From Bacteroidales bacterium (GTDB lineage Bacteria > Bacteroidota > Bacteroidia > Bacteroidales > Paludibacteraceae): a DNA stretch of 49,253 bases. The stretch spans positions 1 through 49,253 of the forward strand of contig JAAYSS010000108.1 of NCBI GenBank assembly GCA_012518275.1, written 5' to 3'. Positions 8,825-16,621 of this stretch are shown piece after piece. Every line of letters begins with the position of its first letter. Positions within the stretch are counted from its first letter, which is position 1. Under the pieces are notes generated by a model. That model had not been told where the DNA came from. It ran no database searches and saw only the letters and a list, made by a program, of their open reading frames with translations. The position numbers and the translations under genes are program-made.

Positions 8825-10237
8825 TTATTTAACGCCAGATTTCTCAATAATTTCTTTCCCGATTTTCATCATATATTCCCTTGCGGGCTCGTATTCGTTA
8901 GGGATGATGCCGTCCAAAATAGCATCTTTTATCTTCGTTTTTATCTCTCCGACAGCATTGCAAGCCGGCAGATTAAAAGTTTCCATAATTTCCCTTCCGT
9001 TAATGGGTGGTTGAAAATTACGGATTCGGTCTTTTTCTTCTATATCCACTAATTTTTGCTTGACAAGTTGAAAGTTTTTGCGGTAGCGGCGTACCTTTTC
9101 GGGGTTCTTGGACGTAATATCTGCATTGCAAAGCAACATCAGGTCGTCAATATCATCTCCCGCTTCAAATAAAAGCCTTCTGATTGCTGAATCCGTAACT
9201 TCGTCTTCACTTAGGGCGATGGGACGCATATGAAGGTCAACCATCTTTTGTACATATTTCATTTTTTCATTGGTTGGCAGTTTCATTTTTCGAAAGATTC
9301 CCGGAATCATCCGTTGTCCGATGAAGTTGTGATTGTGGAATGTCCAACCCAGTTTTGGGTCAAAGCGTTTCGTTCGGGGTTTGCCGATGTCGTGAAGCAG
9401 AGCCGACCAGCGCAGCCACAGGTTGTCAGTTTTGGTAGAAAGTTCATCCAGTACGGCGAGCGTGTGGTAAAAATTATCTTTATGTCCCACACCTTCTTTG
9501 GTCTCAACCCCTTTCAGTGCCAGCAGTTCGGGGAAAATCAGCTGCAGTAAGCCTGTTTTTTCCAGCAAAATAAATCCGACCGACGGTTTTGGCGAAAGGA
9601 TGATTTTGTTCAGTTCGTCGGCGATGCGCTCTTTGCTGATGATTTTTATCCGCTCTTTGTTACGTGCGATGGCGTCGAAGGTGTTTTCTTCCAAGAAAAA
9701 GCGAAGCTGCGAAGCAAATCGGATTCCGCGCATCATCCTTAGCGGGTCGTCAGAAAATGTGATGTCGGGATTTAACGGCGTGCGGATAACGAAATTTTTC
9801 AGGTCAAACAGTCCGTTGAACGGGTCCACCAGCTCGCCGTAGCGGTCTTTGTTTAGGCAGAGCGCCAGGGCGTTGATGGTAAAATCGCGCCGGTTTTGGT
9901 CGTCTTCGAGCGTGCCGTCTTCCACGATGGGGTTGCGTGAATCAGAACGGTACGATTCCTTGCGGGCTCCCACAAATTCCACTTCCAGGTCGCGAGTTTT
10001 GATTTGCGCGGTGCCATAGGTTTTGAAAAACGAGAGCTTGGCTTTCTTCCCTAGTTTCTCGTGAACCTTTTCCGCCAACTCAATCCCGCTTCCAACGGTA
10101 ACAATATCGATGTCTTTCGACGGGCGTTGCAAAAACAAATCACGCACAAAACCGCCGATGACATAGGTTTCCAGCCCCATTTCATCTGCCGTTTCAGAAA
10201 TCAATTTAAATATTTTGTCTTGTAAATGTTCCTGCAT
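8825..10237 (-). CDS. cca: CCA tRNA nucleotidyltransferase / poly(A) polymerase family with HD domain
   Basis: This protein adds or repairs CCA at tRNA 3' ends. The class II nucleotidyltransferase motif VIGGFVRDLFLQRPSKDIDI contains the metal-binding DxD. Later motifs are RRDFTINALAL, DPLRMMRGIRFASQL and NKERIKIISKERIADELNK. The C-terminal HD phosphohydrolase domain shows LLHDIGKP and VDLHMRP. The ATG at 10237 is preferred to the TTG at 10261 because the -7 promoter box occupies 10259-10266, which places the TTG at or above the transcription start. It is the first gene of the leftward series and lies 52 bp before panG. Confidence 0.93.
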   Translation of the reverse strand: MQEHLQDKIFKLISETADEMGLETYVIGGFVRDLFLQRPSKDIDIVTVGSGIELAEKVHEKLGKKAKLSFFKTYGTAQIKTRDLEVEFVGARKESYRSDSRNPIVEDGTLEDDQNRRDFTINALALCLNKDRYGELVDPFNGLFDLKNFVIRTPLNPDITFSDDPLRMMRGIRFASQLRFFLEENTFDAIARNKERIKIISKERIADELNKIILSPKPSVGFILLEKTGLLQLIFPELLALKGVETKEGVGHKDNFYHTLAVLDELSTKTDNLWLRWSALLHDIGKPRTKRFDPKLGWTFHNHNFIGQRMIPGIFRKMKLPTNEKMKYVQKMVDLHMRPIALSEDEVTDSAIRRLLFEAGDDIDDLMLLCNADITSKNPEKVRRYRKNFQLVKQKLVDIEEKDRIRNFQPPINGREIMETFNLPACNAVGEIKTKIKDAILDGIIPNEYEPAREYMMKIGKEIIEKSGVK

Positions 10238-10258
10238 TCTCACTGTTTTTTCAGAATG

Positions 10259-10289
10259 CAAAATTAGTGATTTTTAGGGATTATGGCAA
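10259..10289 (-). promoter_or_regulatory. Promoter of the cca-panGBCD-coaB series
   Basis: On the minus strand there is TTG (10289-10287), 20 bases, then TAATTTTG (10266-10259) followed by CA. Both boxes and the spacing fit the Bacteroidota primary-sigma promoter. Transcription would start near 10252, about 15 bases before the cca ATG. Confidence 0.75.
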
Positions 10290-10313
10290 GAAAGGGATGA
10301 TTTAATGTGAGTT

Positions 10314-10387
10314 TAGTCTTACCCCGAGTGAATCGCTGATAAAACGTGTAAAACTTGATAACGTGCCACTCGTCGGGGCGCGACTAT
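10314..10387. repeat. REP-like imperfect palindrome, copy 1
   Basis: The outer arms AGTCTTACCCCGAGT (10315-10329) and ACTCGTCGGGGCGCGACT (10368-10385) pair with each other. The spacer GAATCGCTGATAAAACGTGT resembles that of the copy at 47825-47913. Its GC-rich arms contrast with the AT-rich surroundings. A partial copy lies at 46540-46575. Confidence 0.75.
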
Positions 10388-10534
10388 AGAAAATATATCT
10401 GCCATTTATAAAATCAAATATTTGATGCTGCTAACAACAGATATTATTTTGCTGAGCGAACCACGATTAGAAATCTGTGGTAACGGGGAGCAGCGTAGTG
10501 GGGTAGTAAATGGTGGGGGTAAGGAAAACTTTCT

Positions 10535-10914
10535 TTACTCTAAATCATTTTCATTTATTACAAAAGTCATTTTCCAACCAGTTTTGCTGTTGCCTTTACA
10601 TTCCCAATTATTAATGTTTGAAATTTCTTTTACCAAACTCTTTCCACTACTTAAAACTACTTTTACATCATTAGGTATATCCCGGAATATTCACAACCAT
10701 TTTTTACAGGTCTTCCCTCTGAATGAAAATAATTGTTTGCTGATAAGGGATACACAATTACAGAATCTTTCCCCTGTGTATAAGCTGTTGTTCCTTCAAA
10801 ATAAAACTTTATCGTATCTGTGGTTTTATTAATTATTGTCAAATCATAAAAGACGTTTATATCTCCACACCCACACGTAAGGACAATTATAACTATAAAA
10901 AATATCTTTTTCAT
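10535..10914 (-). pseudogene. Small lipoprotein-like gene broken by a frameshift
   Basis: An 83-codon frame starts with a signal-like segment (MKKIFFIVIIVLTCGCGD) and then reads VFYDLTIINKTTDTIKFYF. It stops at 10663. From about 10680 a different frame continues without a stop as IPNDVKVVLSSGK, then NWECKGNSKTGWKMTFVINE, to a TAA at 10535-10537. The two halves fit one protein of ~126 residues split by a one-base indel near 10676-10684, in the run GGGATATACC. It is either a pseudogene or a base-calling error. It lies 28 bp after the DUF4884 gene on the same strand. I do not recognise the family. Confidence 0.6.
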
Positions 10915-10942
10915 AGATGTTACCTCGTTAGTGTTGCACCTT

Positions 10943-11215
10943 TTAACGATTATATACTTGCCGTTCTGTTATTGTTTGGATGCGTGTAGAGTCGCTCGTC
11001 AATGCTGTAACAGAGCCGTTGCAGTTGGTAAAATAGACGTAATTTCCCATATCCCTAAACCGATATACCCTGCATCCGTCGTGTTCAAAAAGATAATCAA
11101 CGGTGTAGGTGCGGTTGTTGTCTGAATGCTCTGTGGCAAGTGGTCGGTTCATAAAGCACGACGTAAAAGTGAAAACGGTAATAAGTGTAAAAATGAACTT
11201 TGCTAATGTTTTCAT
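10943..11215 (-). CDS. DUF4884-type small lipoprotein
   Basis: This 90-residue exported lipoprotein starts MKTLAKFIFTLITVFTFTSC, with lipobox FTSC and lipidated Cys20. The mature part contains RPLATEHSDNNRTYTVDYLF and GCRVYRFRDMGNYVYFTNC, the pattern of the Bacteroidales DUF4884 family, whose function is unknown. The ATG at 11215 is chosen over upstream codons because it begins the signal peptide and lies ~40 bp after the -7 box at 11263-11256. A frameshifted copy lies at 46586-46860. Confidence 0.82.
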   Translation of the reverse strand: MKTLAKFIFTLITVFTFTSCFMNRPLATEHSDNNRTYTVDYLFEHDGCRVYRFRDMGNYVYFTNCNGSVTALTSDSTRIQTITERQVYNR

Positions 11216-11255
11216 AATGGATTGTAAGTAAAAGTTAATACATCTATATAGCATT

Positions 11256-11263
11256 CAAAATTA
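11256..11263 (-). promoter_or_regulatory. -7 box of the DUF4884 gene
   Basis: On the minus strand this is TAATTTTG, matching TAnnTTTG. The equivalent place in the right repeat copy (46901-46908) reads TAGCTTTG. It differs only at the two free positions, so the promoter core is conserved although the flanks have diverged. Confidence 0.6.
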
Positions 11264-11436
11264 GTGCTTTTTTGTAAATAGAAAAAGTTATGTATTCATT
11301 TTTTTTTGAAAACTTTTAAAGTCATTTTCAATTGGATGAATTGATTGTCTTTGTAAAAAATTCTTATGAAGCCAACTCATCCGACAACTCGTGCTTAAAT
11401 TATTATTTTTCCGATTGAAATCCCTGCCTGAAAGCT

Positions 11437-11580
11437 TTGAAAGCGAACCCCTTAGCTAAAGCCGTTAAAAAAAGACTTAACAAACAATTGGAATTTGACG
11501 TTCATTGCAAATTCAACCGAAAAAGACTTGACTTGGTAAGATACAAGAAAGCAATAGGATGGATGAGCAGAAAATCGGGT
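11437..11580 (+). pseudogene. Conserved coding remnant inside the direct repeat
   Basis: The frame reads KANPLAKAVKKRLNKQ, then LEFDV, then CKFNRKRLDLVRYKK, then AIGWMSRKS. The right repeat copy (about 47080-47213) keeps the same frame, with changes K/E, H/P, P/I and A/S. Both lie between stops and lack a plausible promoter. They look like two copies of the tail of an old basic protein that I cannot identify. The open frame continues to 11625, but similarity ends near 11577. The rest of 11216-11734 holds the DUF4884 promoter and AT-rich sequence with no gene I can support. Confidence 0.35.
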
Positions 11581-11734
11581 GTCCTTTTATGGTTTTTTGT
11601 ACCAGAACGTAGATACAATTTTTAAACAAGAAACAAGATATTTATTTTTGGAAAAGAGAAATAGAATTTTAATGAAAAGTCAAAAAAAAACTAAAATGTT
11701 ATTTTGCCACAGCGCATACCGTGAGATAATTTTT

Positions 11735-12826
11735 CTAGACATATTGTTCCAAGTAAACAAGGTCATTGAACTCACGATATAAATCAATAGTTTCTTTGGT
11801 GAGAATATCAAGTGGAAGGATGTTGGCTACCATAACGGGCATCTTGTAAATCAAGTGTTCTATCAAAAATTTCATTGCAAGGTATCCTTGCCGTTCAGGT
11901 TTTTGACCAATGAGAAAATCGATTTTACCCTTTTTTAATGCTTTGATATTGGCATCAGTCAGGTCCACGCATACCAGTTTGATGTCGTTTATCTTCTTTT
12001 TGGCTAAATAATTTGCAATCACATTTCCACGAGAGTTGAGCACCACAATTCCTTTGACGTTTGTATTTTTTGCAAAAAAATCGTCAAAAAGCTCTTCATT
12101 TTTTTGCGGTTCAGTGGCTGAAAACGGAATCTTGTATATATTGTTCTCAATATTATTTTCGGCGAGATAATCCATAAATCCCGCCTTACGAAGAATGGTA
12201 GAGTTGGCGCTTTTGTTTCCAACTCGCATTGCTTGCATGATGCCTATATCTTTTGATTTGTTCATGATGGCATTAATTAATTTGCACATCAAATAGCCTG
12301 ACACATAGTGATTTGCTGAAAAATAGGCTAACGGTTTGGTTTCTTCAACGTTGGAATCAACGAAAACGTACGGTATTTTCCTTTCTTCCAACTTGCTGCA
12401 AAAATACCTTGTTTCATTCTGAAAAATAGGCCCAATTATTACGGCATCAAATTCGAGTTGGAGAGCTTCGTCGTATGTTTCCTTGCAAAGAAAGATATCA
12501 TACTGATCGTACATCATTTTTTTGCAGGTGACAGCAATATTTTCGAATTCTTCAAGAGCCCTCTGTATTCCAAGATAGATACTTTCCCAATATTCGCCAG
12601 CTGAAAATTTCGGAGCAATAAAAAGTATTTTATACTTTTTGCGTAAAGAAATGCTTGACATATGCACGTTTGGGCGGTAGTTTACTTCCTTCAAAACTTT
12701 TTCAACAGCTTCACGGCTTTTTTGTGAAACATTTCCCCTGTTATGCACGACGCGGTCAACAGTACCTGCAGAAACGCCTGCAAGCTTAGCAATATCTTTA
12801 ATTCTAATTCTTTTTCTTTTTTGCAT
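11735..12826 (-). CDS. LacI-family transcriptional regulator, probable pectin-locus repressor
   Basis: The N-terminal LacI-type helix-turn-helix (residues ~7-55) reads RIKDIAKLAGVSAGTVDRVV, then VNYRPNVHMSSISLRKK at the hinge. Residues ~60-340 form a periplasmic-binding-protein-like effector domain (YKILFIAPKFSAGEYWESIY, VIIGPIF, GIVVLNSRG, DFLIGQKPERQGY). The start is ATG 12826; the TTG at 12850 overlaps the -7 box. It is divergent from susC across a 540-bp gap. Four palindromes with the central CG typical of LacI operators lie before locus units, so it probably controls them in response to a uronate or oligogalacturonide. The effector is not deducible from sequence. Confidence 0.9.
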   Translation of the reverse strand: MQKRKRIRIKDIAKLAGVSAGTVDRVVHNRGNVSQKSREAVEKVLKEVNYRPNVHMSSISLRKKYKILFIAPKFSAGEYWESIYLGIQRALEEFENIAVTCKKMMYDQYDIFLCKETYDEALQLEFDAVIIGPIFQNETRYFCSKLEERKIPYVFVDSNVEETKPLAYFSANHYVSGYLMCKLINAIMNKSKDIGIMQAMRVGNKSANSTILRKAGFMDYLAENNIENNIYKIPFSATEPQKNEELFDDFFAKNTNVKGIVVLNSRGNVIANYLAKKKINDIKLVCVDLTDANIKALKKGKIDFLIGQKPERQGYLAMKFLIEHLIYKMPVMVANILPLDILTKETIDLYREFNDLVYLEQYV

Positions 12827-12847
12827 TTCCTTACATTTATGATTACA

Positions 12848-12855
12848 CAAAAATA
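12848..12855 (-). promoter_or_regulatory. -7 box of the LacI-family regulator gene
   Basis: The minus strand reads TATTTTTG followed by TG, a perfect TAnnTTTG, ending 22 bases above the ATG at 12826. It excludes the TTG at 12850 as a translation start. Confidence 0.6.
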
Positions 12856-13202
12856 CAAACTTATTTTGATAAAAATATATTTATTAATGATAGAAAGTGA
12901 GTTCTTGACTGAAAAACCACTTTTTTCTTTACTTCTAAAAGTATATTTGACACTATGTCTTTTTTTATCAAAAATATATTTTTAGATATTTTGCATGCAT
13001 TAATGTAGTATTATCATGTGTAGTATCTCAAATAAATATCACTTAAATAATTTATTATCAATTTATTATGCTTTCACGTAATTGTAATGATAAATCATAC
13101 TGTTTTTATTAAAATTAAAGTCAAATCTGCTTTCTCGAAAAAATAAATTCCAGTTTTAACATTTTTTAATTTTTAATAATGGACAAATGAAAATATAAAT
13201 CG

Positions 13203-13234
13203 TATTTTTGCAATATCAATTGTGTATGTACACA
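13203..13234 (+). promoter_or_regulatory. susC promoter -7 box and LacI-type operator 1
   Basis: TATTTTTG at 13203-13210 is a perfect Bacteroidota -7 box, followed by CA. At 13221-13234 lies TGTGTATGTACACA, one base from the palindrome TGTGTACGTACACA. The operator would sit in the first ~20 transcribed bases, where a bound LacI protein would block transcription. The 539-bp regulator-susC gap (12827-13365) otherwise holds only AT-rich sequence, including an AAAAATATATTTTT palindrome near 12967. Confidence 0.7.
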
Positions 13235-13365
13235 GTGATTTTAATTGTTGCTAAGTTAACAAATAAAAGGTTGTAATATGTTTTACAACTTTGTTGTTTC
13301 ACAATTTTATTCTTAAAGAAGAAGTAAAACAATCAAATAATTATCTTTATTTTAAATCTAACAGA

Positions 13366-16300
13366 ATGAGAACACATGAAAAACTATTTTATGTATTAAT
13401 TTTTGTCTTGTTAGCATTTTCAAGTAAAAATGTTTCAGCATCAGTAGATGCAAATATTGAAATGCAACAAGCAGAAAAAGTAATCAGAGGTACTGTCAGT
13501 TCACAAGATGGAGAGCCGCTAATCGGGGTTTCCGTGAAAATTTTAGGCGCAACTGCAGCTGGTGCTATCACGAATGTTGATGGTGAATACTCCATTAAAG
13601 TCCCAAGTAACACACGCAGCTTGCAATTCACTTATGTAGGGATGAAGCCATTGACTATTGATATTGATGGACGAGCATCAATAAATGTTACACTAGAAGA
13701 TGAAGCAATTGGATTGAATGAAGTGGTGGCAATTGGATATGGAACTGCACGAAGAAAAGACCTAACAGGTTCCGTCTCGTCGGTAAGTTCAGAGACACTT
13801 GCAGGAATTCCAGTTGCATCTCCAACCGAAGCTTTAACAGGTAAAATGGCAGGAGTGCAAGTAACTACAACAGAAGGCTCACCTGATGCAGAAATGAAAA
13901 TTCGTGTACGTGGTGGTGGTTCAATCACGCAGAGCAACGAACCGCTTTTTATTGTTGATGGTTTCCCGGTATCTTCTATTTCTGATATTCCACCTACGGA
14001 TATCGAATCAATTGACGTGTTGAAAGATGCTTCTTCTACAGCAATCTACGGATCTCGAGGTGCAAATGGTGTAGTTATTGTAACTACAAAATCAGGGGAA
14101 ACAGGAAAGGTCAGTGTAAATTACAATGCATATTTTGGTCTAAAAAAGATAGCCAAAACACTTGATGTGCTTGAACCGTATGATTATGTAAAATGGCAAT
14201 ACGAATTGGCCTCATTGAAAAGTTCCAACGAAATGAATAAATATGTTTCGTTCTTTGGAAATTATCAAGACTTGGACCTTTATCAAGGAGTTCCTTTCAA
14301 TGATTGGCAAGACCTAACATTCGGACGAACGGGCAACACCTTCAATCACAACCTAAATGTAACCGGTGGTTCAGACAAAATGCGTTTTTCATTCAGCTAT
14401 TCCCACATGAATGATAAAGCAATCATGCAGCAATCGAGTTTTAAGAGAGATAACCTAAGCTTGAAATTAAATAACAAGATTACAAATACTCTTTCGTTGA
14501 ATTTATCAGCCAGAATGTCAAATACCGATATTACTGGGGGTGGAGCCAACGATACTAAAAGTACTTACGACTCGGATAAAAGGCTGAAGTATTCTGTTAT
14601 TTACACCCCGATTCCTGTTAAGAATTTGGATGAAACTGCGGGTAGTGAAGACGAAGAGCTTGGAAACTTGTACAATCCGTTAGAATCAATTGACGATAAT
14701 GCGCGTGAAAAAAATCGTAAAAATTGGAATTTAGGCGCTAATCTGACTTGGGAAGCAATAAAAAATCTCCGCTTGAGAACAGAAGTAGGACTTGATGACA
14801 AAAACTATGAAGATAAGAGATATTGGGGTTTGACTACTTATTACATCAAAAACGTTCCGGCTTCTGCCAATCAGAATAAACCTGCAATTCAACTTTTAAA
14901 CAGAAAAGGAAAAGCGTTGAGAAATAGTAATACTGTGAGTTACAACTTTAAAAACGACTTGCCCGAAAAGCATGGAATGGACGTAATGGTTGGACACGAG
15001 TATATTATTGAAAAGAAGAATACGCTGACAAACATTGTTCACGGTTTCCCAGAATCGTTCAGTGCTAAAGACGCTTGGAAACTTTCTACTCAAGGAGTTC
15101 CTTTCTCTACTGAAAATTTTATTAATGAAGACGATAAGCTATTATCATTCTTCGGTAGGGCAAATTACGATTTTGATAGTAAATATCTGTTGAGTTTTAC
15201 ATTCAGAGCTGACGCGTCATCGCGTTTCAGTAAAGAAAATCGTTGGGGCTATTTCCCATCTGTAGCCGCTGCTTGGCGTGTATCTTCCGAGCCGTTTATG
15301 GAAAACACTCGCTCTTGGCTAGATGACTTAAAATTGAGATTCAGCTACGGAACGGCAGGTAATAATAATATCCCTACAGGTCAAATGTCCCAAAACTACA
15401 CATCGAGTGCCACTTCGTGGATCAATGGATTTTCCAATTATTGGGCTCCCTCAAAAACGATGGCAAATCCTGACCTCAAATGGGAAACCACTATAACACG
15501 TAACTTGGGATTGGATATCACTACATTGAACAGCAGATTAAGCGGAACGATTGAAGCATATCTGAACTCAACTCGAGACTTGCTTATCAAGTTTCCTGTT
15601 TCGGGAACCGGTTATGATACTCAATACCGTAATATGGGAAATACTGAAAACAAAGGTATTGAGTTTTCTGCCAACTACATTGCCATTGATACTAAAAATT
15701 TTGGTTTGACAATGAATGCTAATATTGGTTTCAACAAATCGAAAATTACAAACCTAGGAATGATGGACGATTTTGGAGCAGAGACTTACTGGGCTTCATC
15801 TGAAATTGGTTACGATTACTGGATTGCCGTAGGTGGTGCTGTTGGACAAATGATTGGATATCGTTCTGACGGTAGATACGAAGTAGATGACTTTGAAAGT
15901 GTTGATGAAAATGGAAATTGGAAACTAAAATCTGGAGTAGCAGATGCCTCGGCAGTAGTGGGAACTATTCGTCCGGGAAGCATGAAATTAAAAGATTTAA
16001 CAGGTGAAGGAGTGGTTACAACCGATGATCGGGAAGTAATCGGCGATGCAAATCCGCTTCATACAGGTGGTTTCAATTTAAATGCACGAGTTTACGGCTT
16101 TGATTTTGGAGCCGGATTTAACTGGAGTGTCGGCAATGATATTTACAACGCTAATAAAATTGAATTTACTCAAACTGGTAAATATCAGTTTAGAAATATG
16201 ATTGACATCATGGCAGACGGAAAACGTTGGACTAATTTACGTTCCGATGGAACCATTTCCAACGACCCTGCTGAACTTAAAGAAATGAACACGAATACAA

Positions 16301-16602
16301 CCATGTGGTCACCTTACACAGCACGCATGGTGCTTAGCGATTGGGCAATAGAAAAAGCTTCTTTTTTACGCCTGAACACACTTACATTCGGTTACACATT
16401 GCCAAAAAGCGCCACGAAAGCCATTCGTGTACAAACTTTGCGTTTCTATGTTACTGGTTATAACGTGTTTGTTTTAACCAACTATTCAGGCTATGACCCC
16501 GAAGTTTCAACTATTCGAAATACAAACTTGACTCCAGGTGTTGATTATTCAGCTTATCCAAGAAGCCGTCAAGTTGTATTTGGATTAAATATTGGTTTCT
16601 AA
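13366..16602 (+). CDS. SusC/RagA-type TonB-dependent outer-membrane transporter
   Basis: This is the outer-membrane channel that imports pectin oligosaccharides with its SusD partner. A signal peptide occupies the first ~25 residues. A CarboxypepD_reg-like domain (VIRGTVSSQDGEPLIGVSVK) follows, then the plug with the SusC signature (ALTGKMAGVQVTT, KIRVRGGGSIT, IESIDVLKDASSTAIYGSRG), then a 22-strand-type barrel ending in Phe. ATG 13366 (MRTHEKLFYVLIF) is chosen; an upstream TTG at 13291 would place 25 odd residues before the signal peptide. The length of 1078 residues is normal. susD follows 19 bp later. Confidence 0.95.
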   Translation: MRTHEKLFYVLIFVLLAFSSKNVSASVDANIEMQQAEKVIRGTVSSQDGEPLIGVSVKILGATAAGAITNVDGEYSIKVPSNTRSLQFTYVGMKPLTIDIDGRASINVTLEDEAIGLNEVVAIGYGTARRKDLTGSVSSVSSETLAGIPVASPTEALTGKMAGVQVTTTEGSPDAEMKIRVRGGGSITQSNEPLFIVDGFPVSSISDIPPTDIESIDVLKDASSTAIYGSRGANGVVIVTTKSGETGKVSVNYNAYFGLKKIAKTLDVLEPYDYVKWQYELASLKSSNEMNKYVSFFGNYQDLDLYQGVPFNDWQDLTFGRTGNTFNHNLNVTGGSDKMRFSFSYSHMNDKAIMQQSSFKRDNLSLKLNNKITNTLSLNLSARMSNTDITGGGANDTKSTYDSDKRLKYSVIYTPIPVKNLDETAGSEDEELGNLYNPLESIDDNAREKNRKNWNLGANLTWEAIKNLRLRTEVGLDDKNYEDKRYWGLTTYYIKNVPASANQNKPAIQLLNRKGKALRNSNTVSYNFKNDLPEKHGMDVMVGHEYIIEKKNTLTNIVHGFPESFSAKDAWKLSTQGVPFSTENFINEDDKLLSFFGRANYDFDSKYLLSFTFRADASSRFSKENRWGYFPSVAAAWRVSSEPFMENTRSWLDDLKLRFSYGTAGNNNIPTGQMSQNYTSSATSWINGFSNYWAPSKTMANPDLKWETTITRNLGLDITTLNSRLSGTIEAYLNSTRDLLIKFPVSGTGYDTQYRNMGNTENKGIEFSANYIAIDTKNFGLTMNANIGFNKSKITNLGMMDDFGAETYWASSEIGYDYWIAVGGAVGQMIGYRSDGRYEVDDFESVDENGNWKLKSGVADASAVVGTIRPGSMKLKDLTGEGVVTTDDREVIGDANPLHTGGFNLNARVYGFDFGAGFNWSVGNDIYNANKIEFTQTGKYQFRNMIDIMADGKRWTNLRSDGTISNDPAELKEMNTNTTMWSPYTARMVLSDWAIEKASFLRLNTLTFGYTLPKSATKAIRVQTLRFYVTGYNVFVLTNYSGYDPEVSTIRNTNLTPGVDYSAYPRSRQVVFGLNIGF

Positions 16603-16621
16603 CTTATAAAAATATTCTCTA

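Larger units (their letters stand above)
10940..11577. repeat. Left copy of ~630-bp imperfect direct repeat bordering the pectin locus
   Basis: This stretch aligns in the same orientation with 46583-47208. Long identical blocks include TTGTTTGGATGCGTGTAGAG, TTTCAATTGGATGAATTGAT and AAGCAATAGGATGGATGAGC, interrupted by scattered substitutions and short indels. It covers the DUF4884 gene, its promoter, and a downstream segment with a conserved coding remnant. Similarity stops after AGCAGAAAATC. The LacI regulator and the pectin locus begin just inside this copy. Confidence 0.88.

Noticed and set aside
10314-10387. Possible CRISPR repeat or attachment site
   Set aside because: Only single palindromic units far apart, no regular spacers, no cas or integrase gene; a REP-like element fits better.
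10422-10832. 136-codon plus-strand frame
   Set aside because: It runs antisense across the broken lipoprotein gene and REP flank, has no recognisable motif, and its translation looks like shadow coding.
10940-11577. Direct repeats as ends of an insertion sequence
   Set aside because: No transposase, no terminal inverted repeats and no short target duplication were seen; the repeats contain a lipoprotein gene.
11680-11735. Terminator for the LacI-family gene on the minus strand
   Set aside because: Only a 5-bp stem (CACGG/CTGTG) and a separate T-run after a weak AAAAT/ATTTT hairpin; too weak to list.
13389-13937. Open frames on the minus strand inside susC (80 and 101 codons)
   Set aside because: They lie wholly inside a strongly supported SusC frame, lack a promoter and signal, and their text is low-complexity shadow translation.
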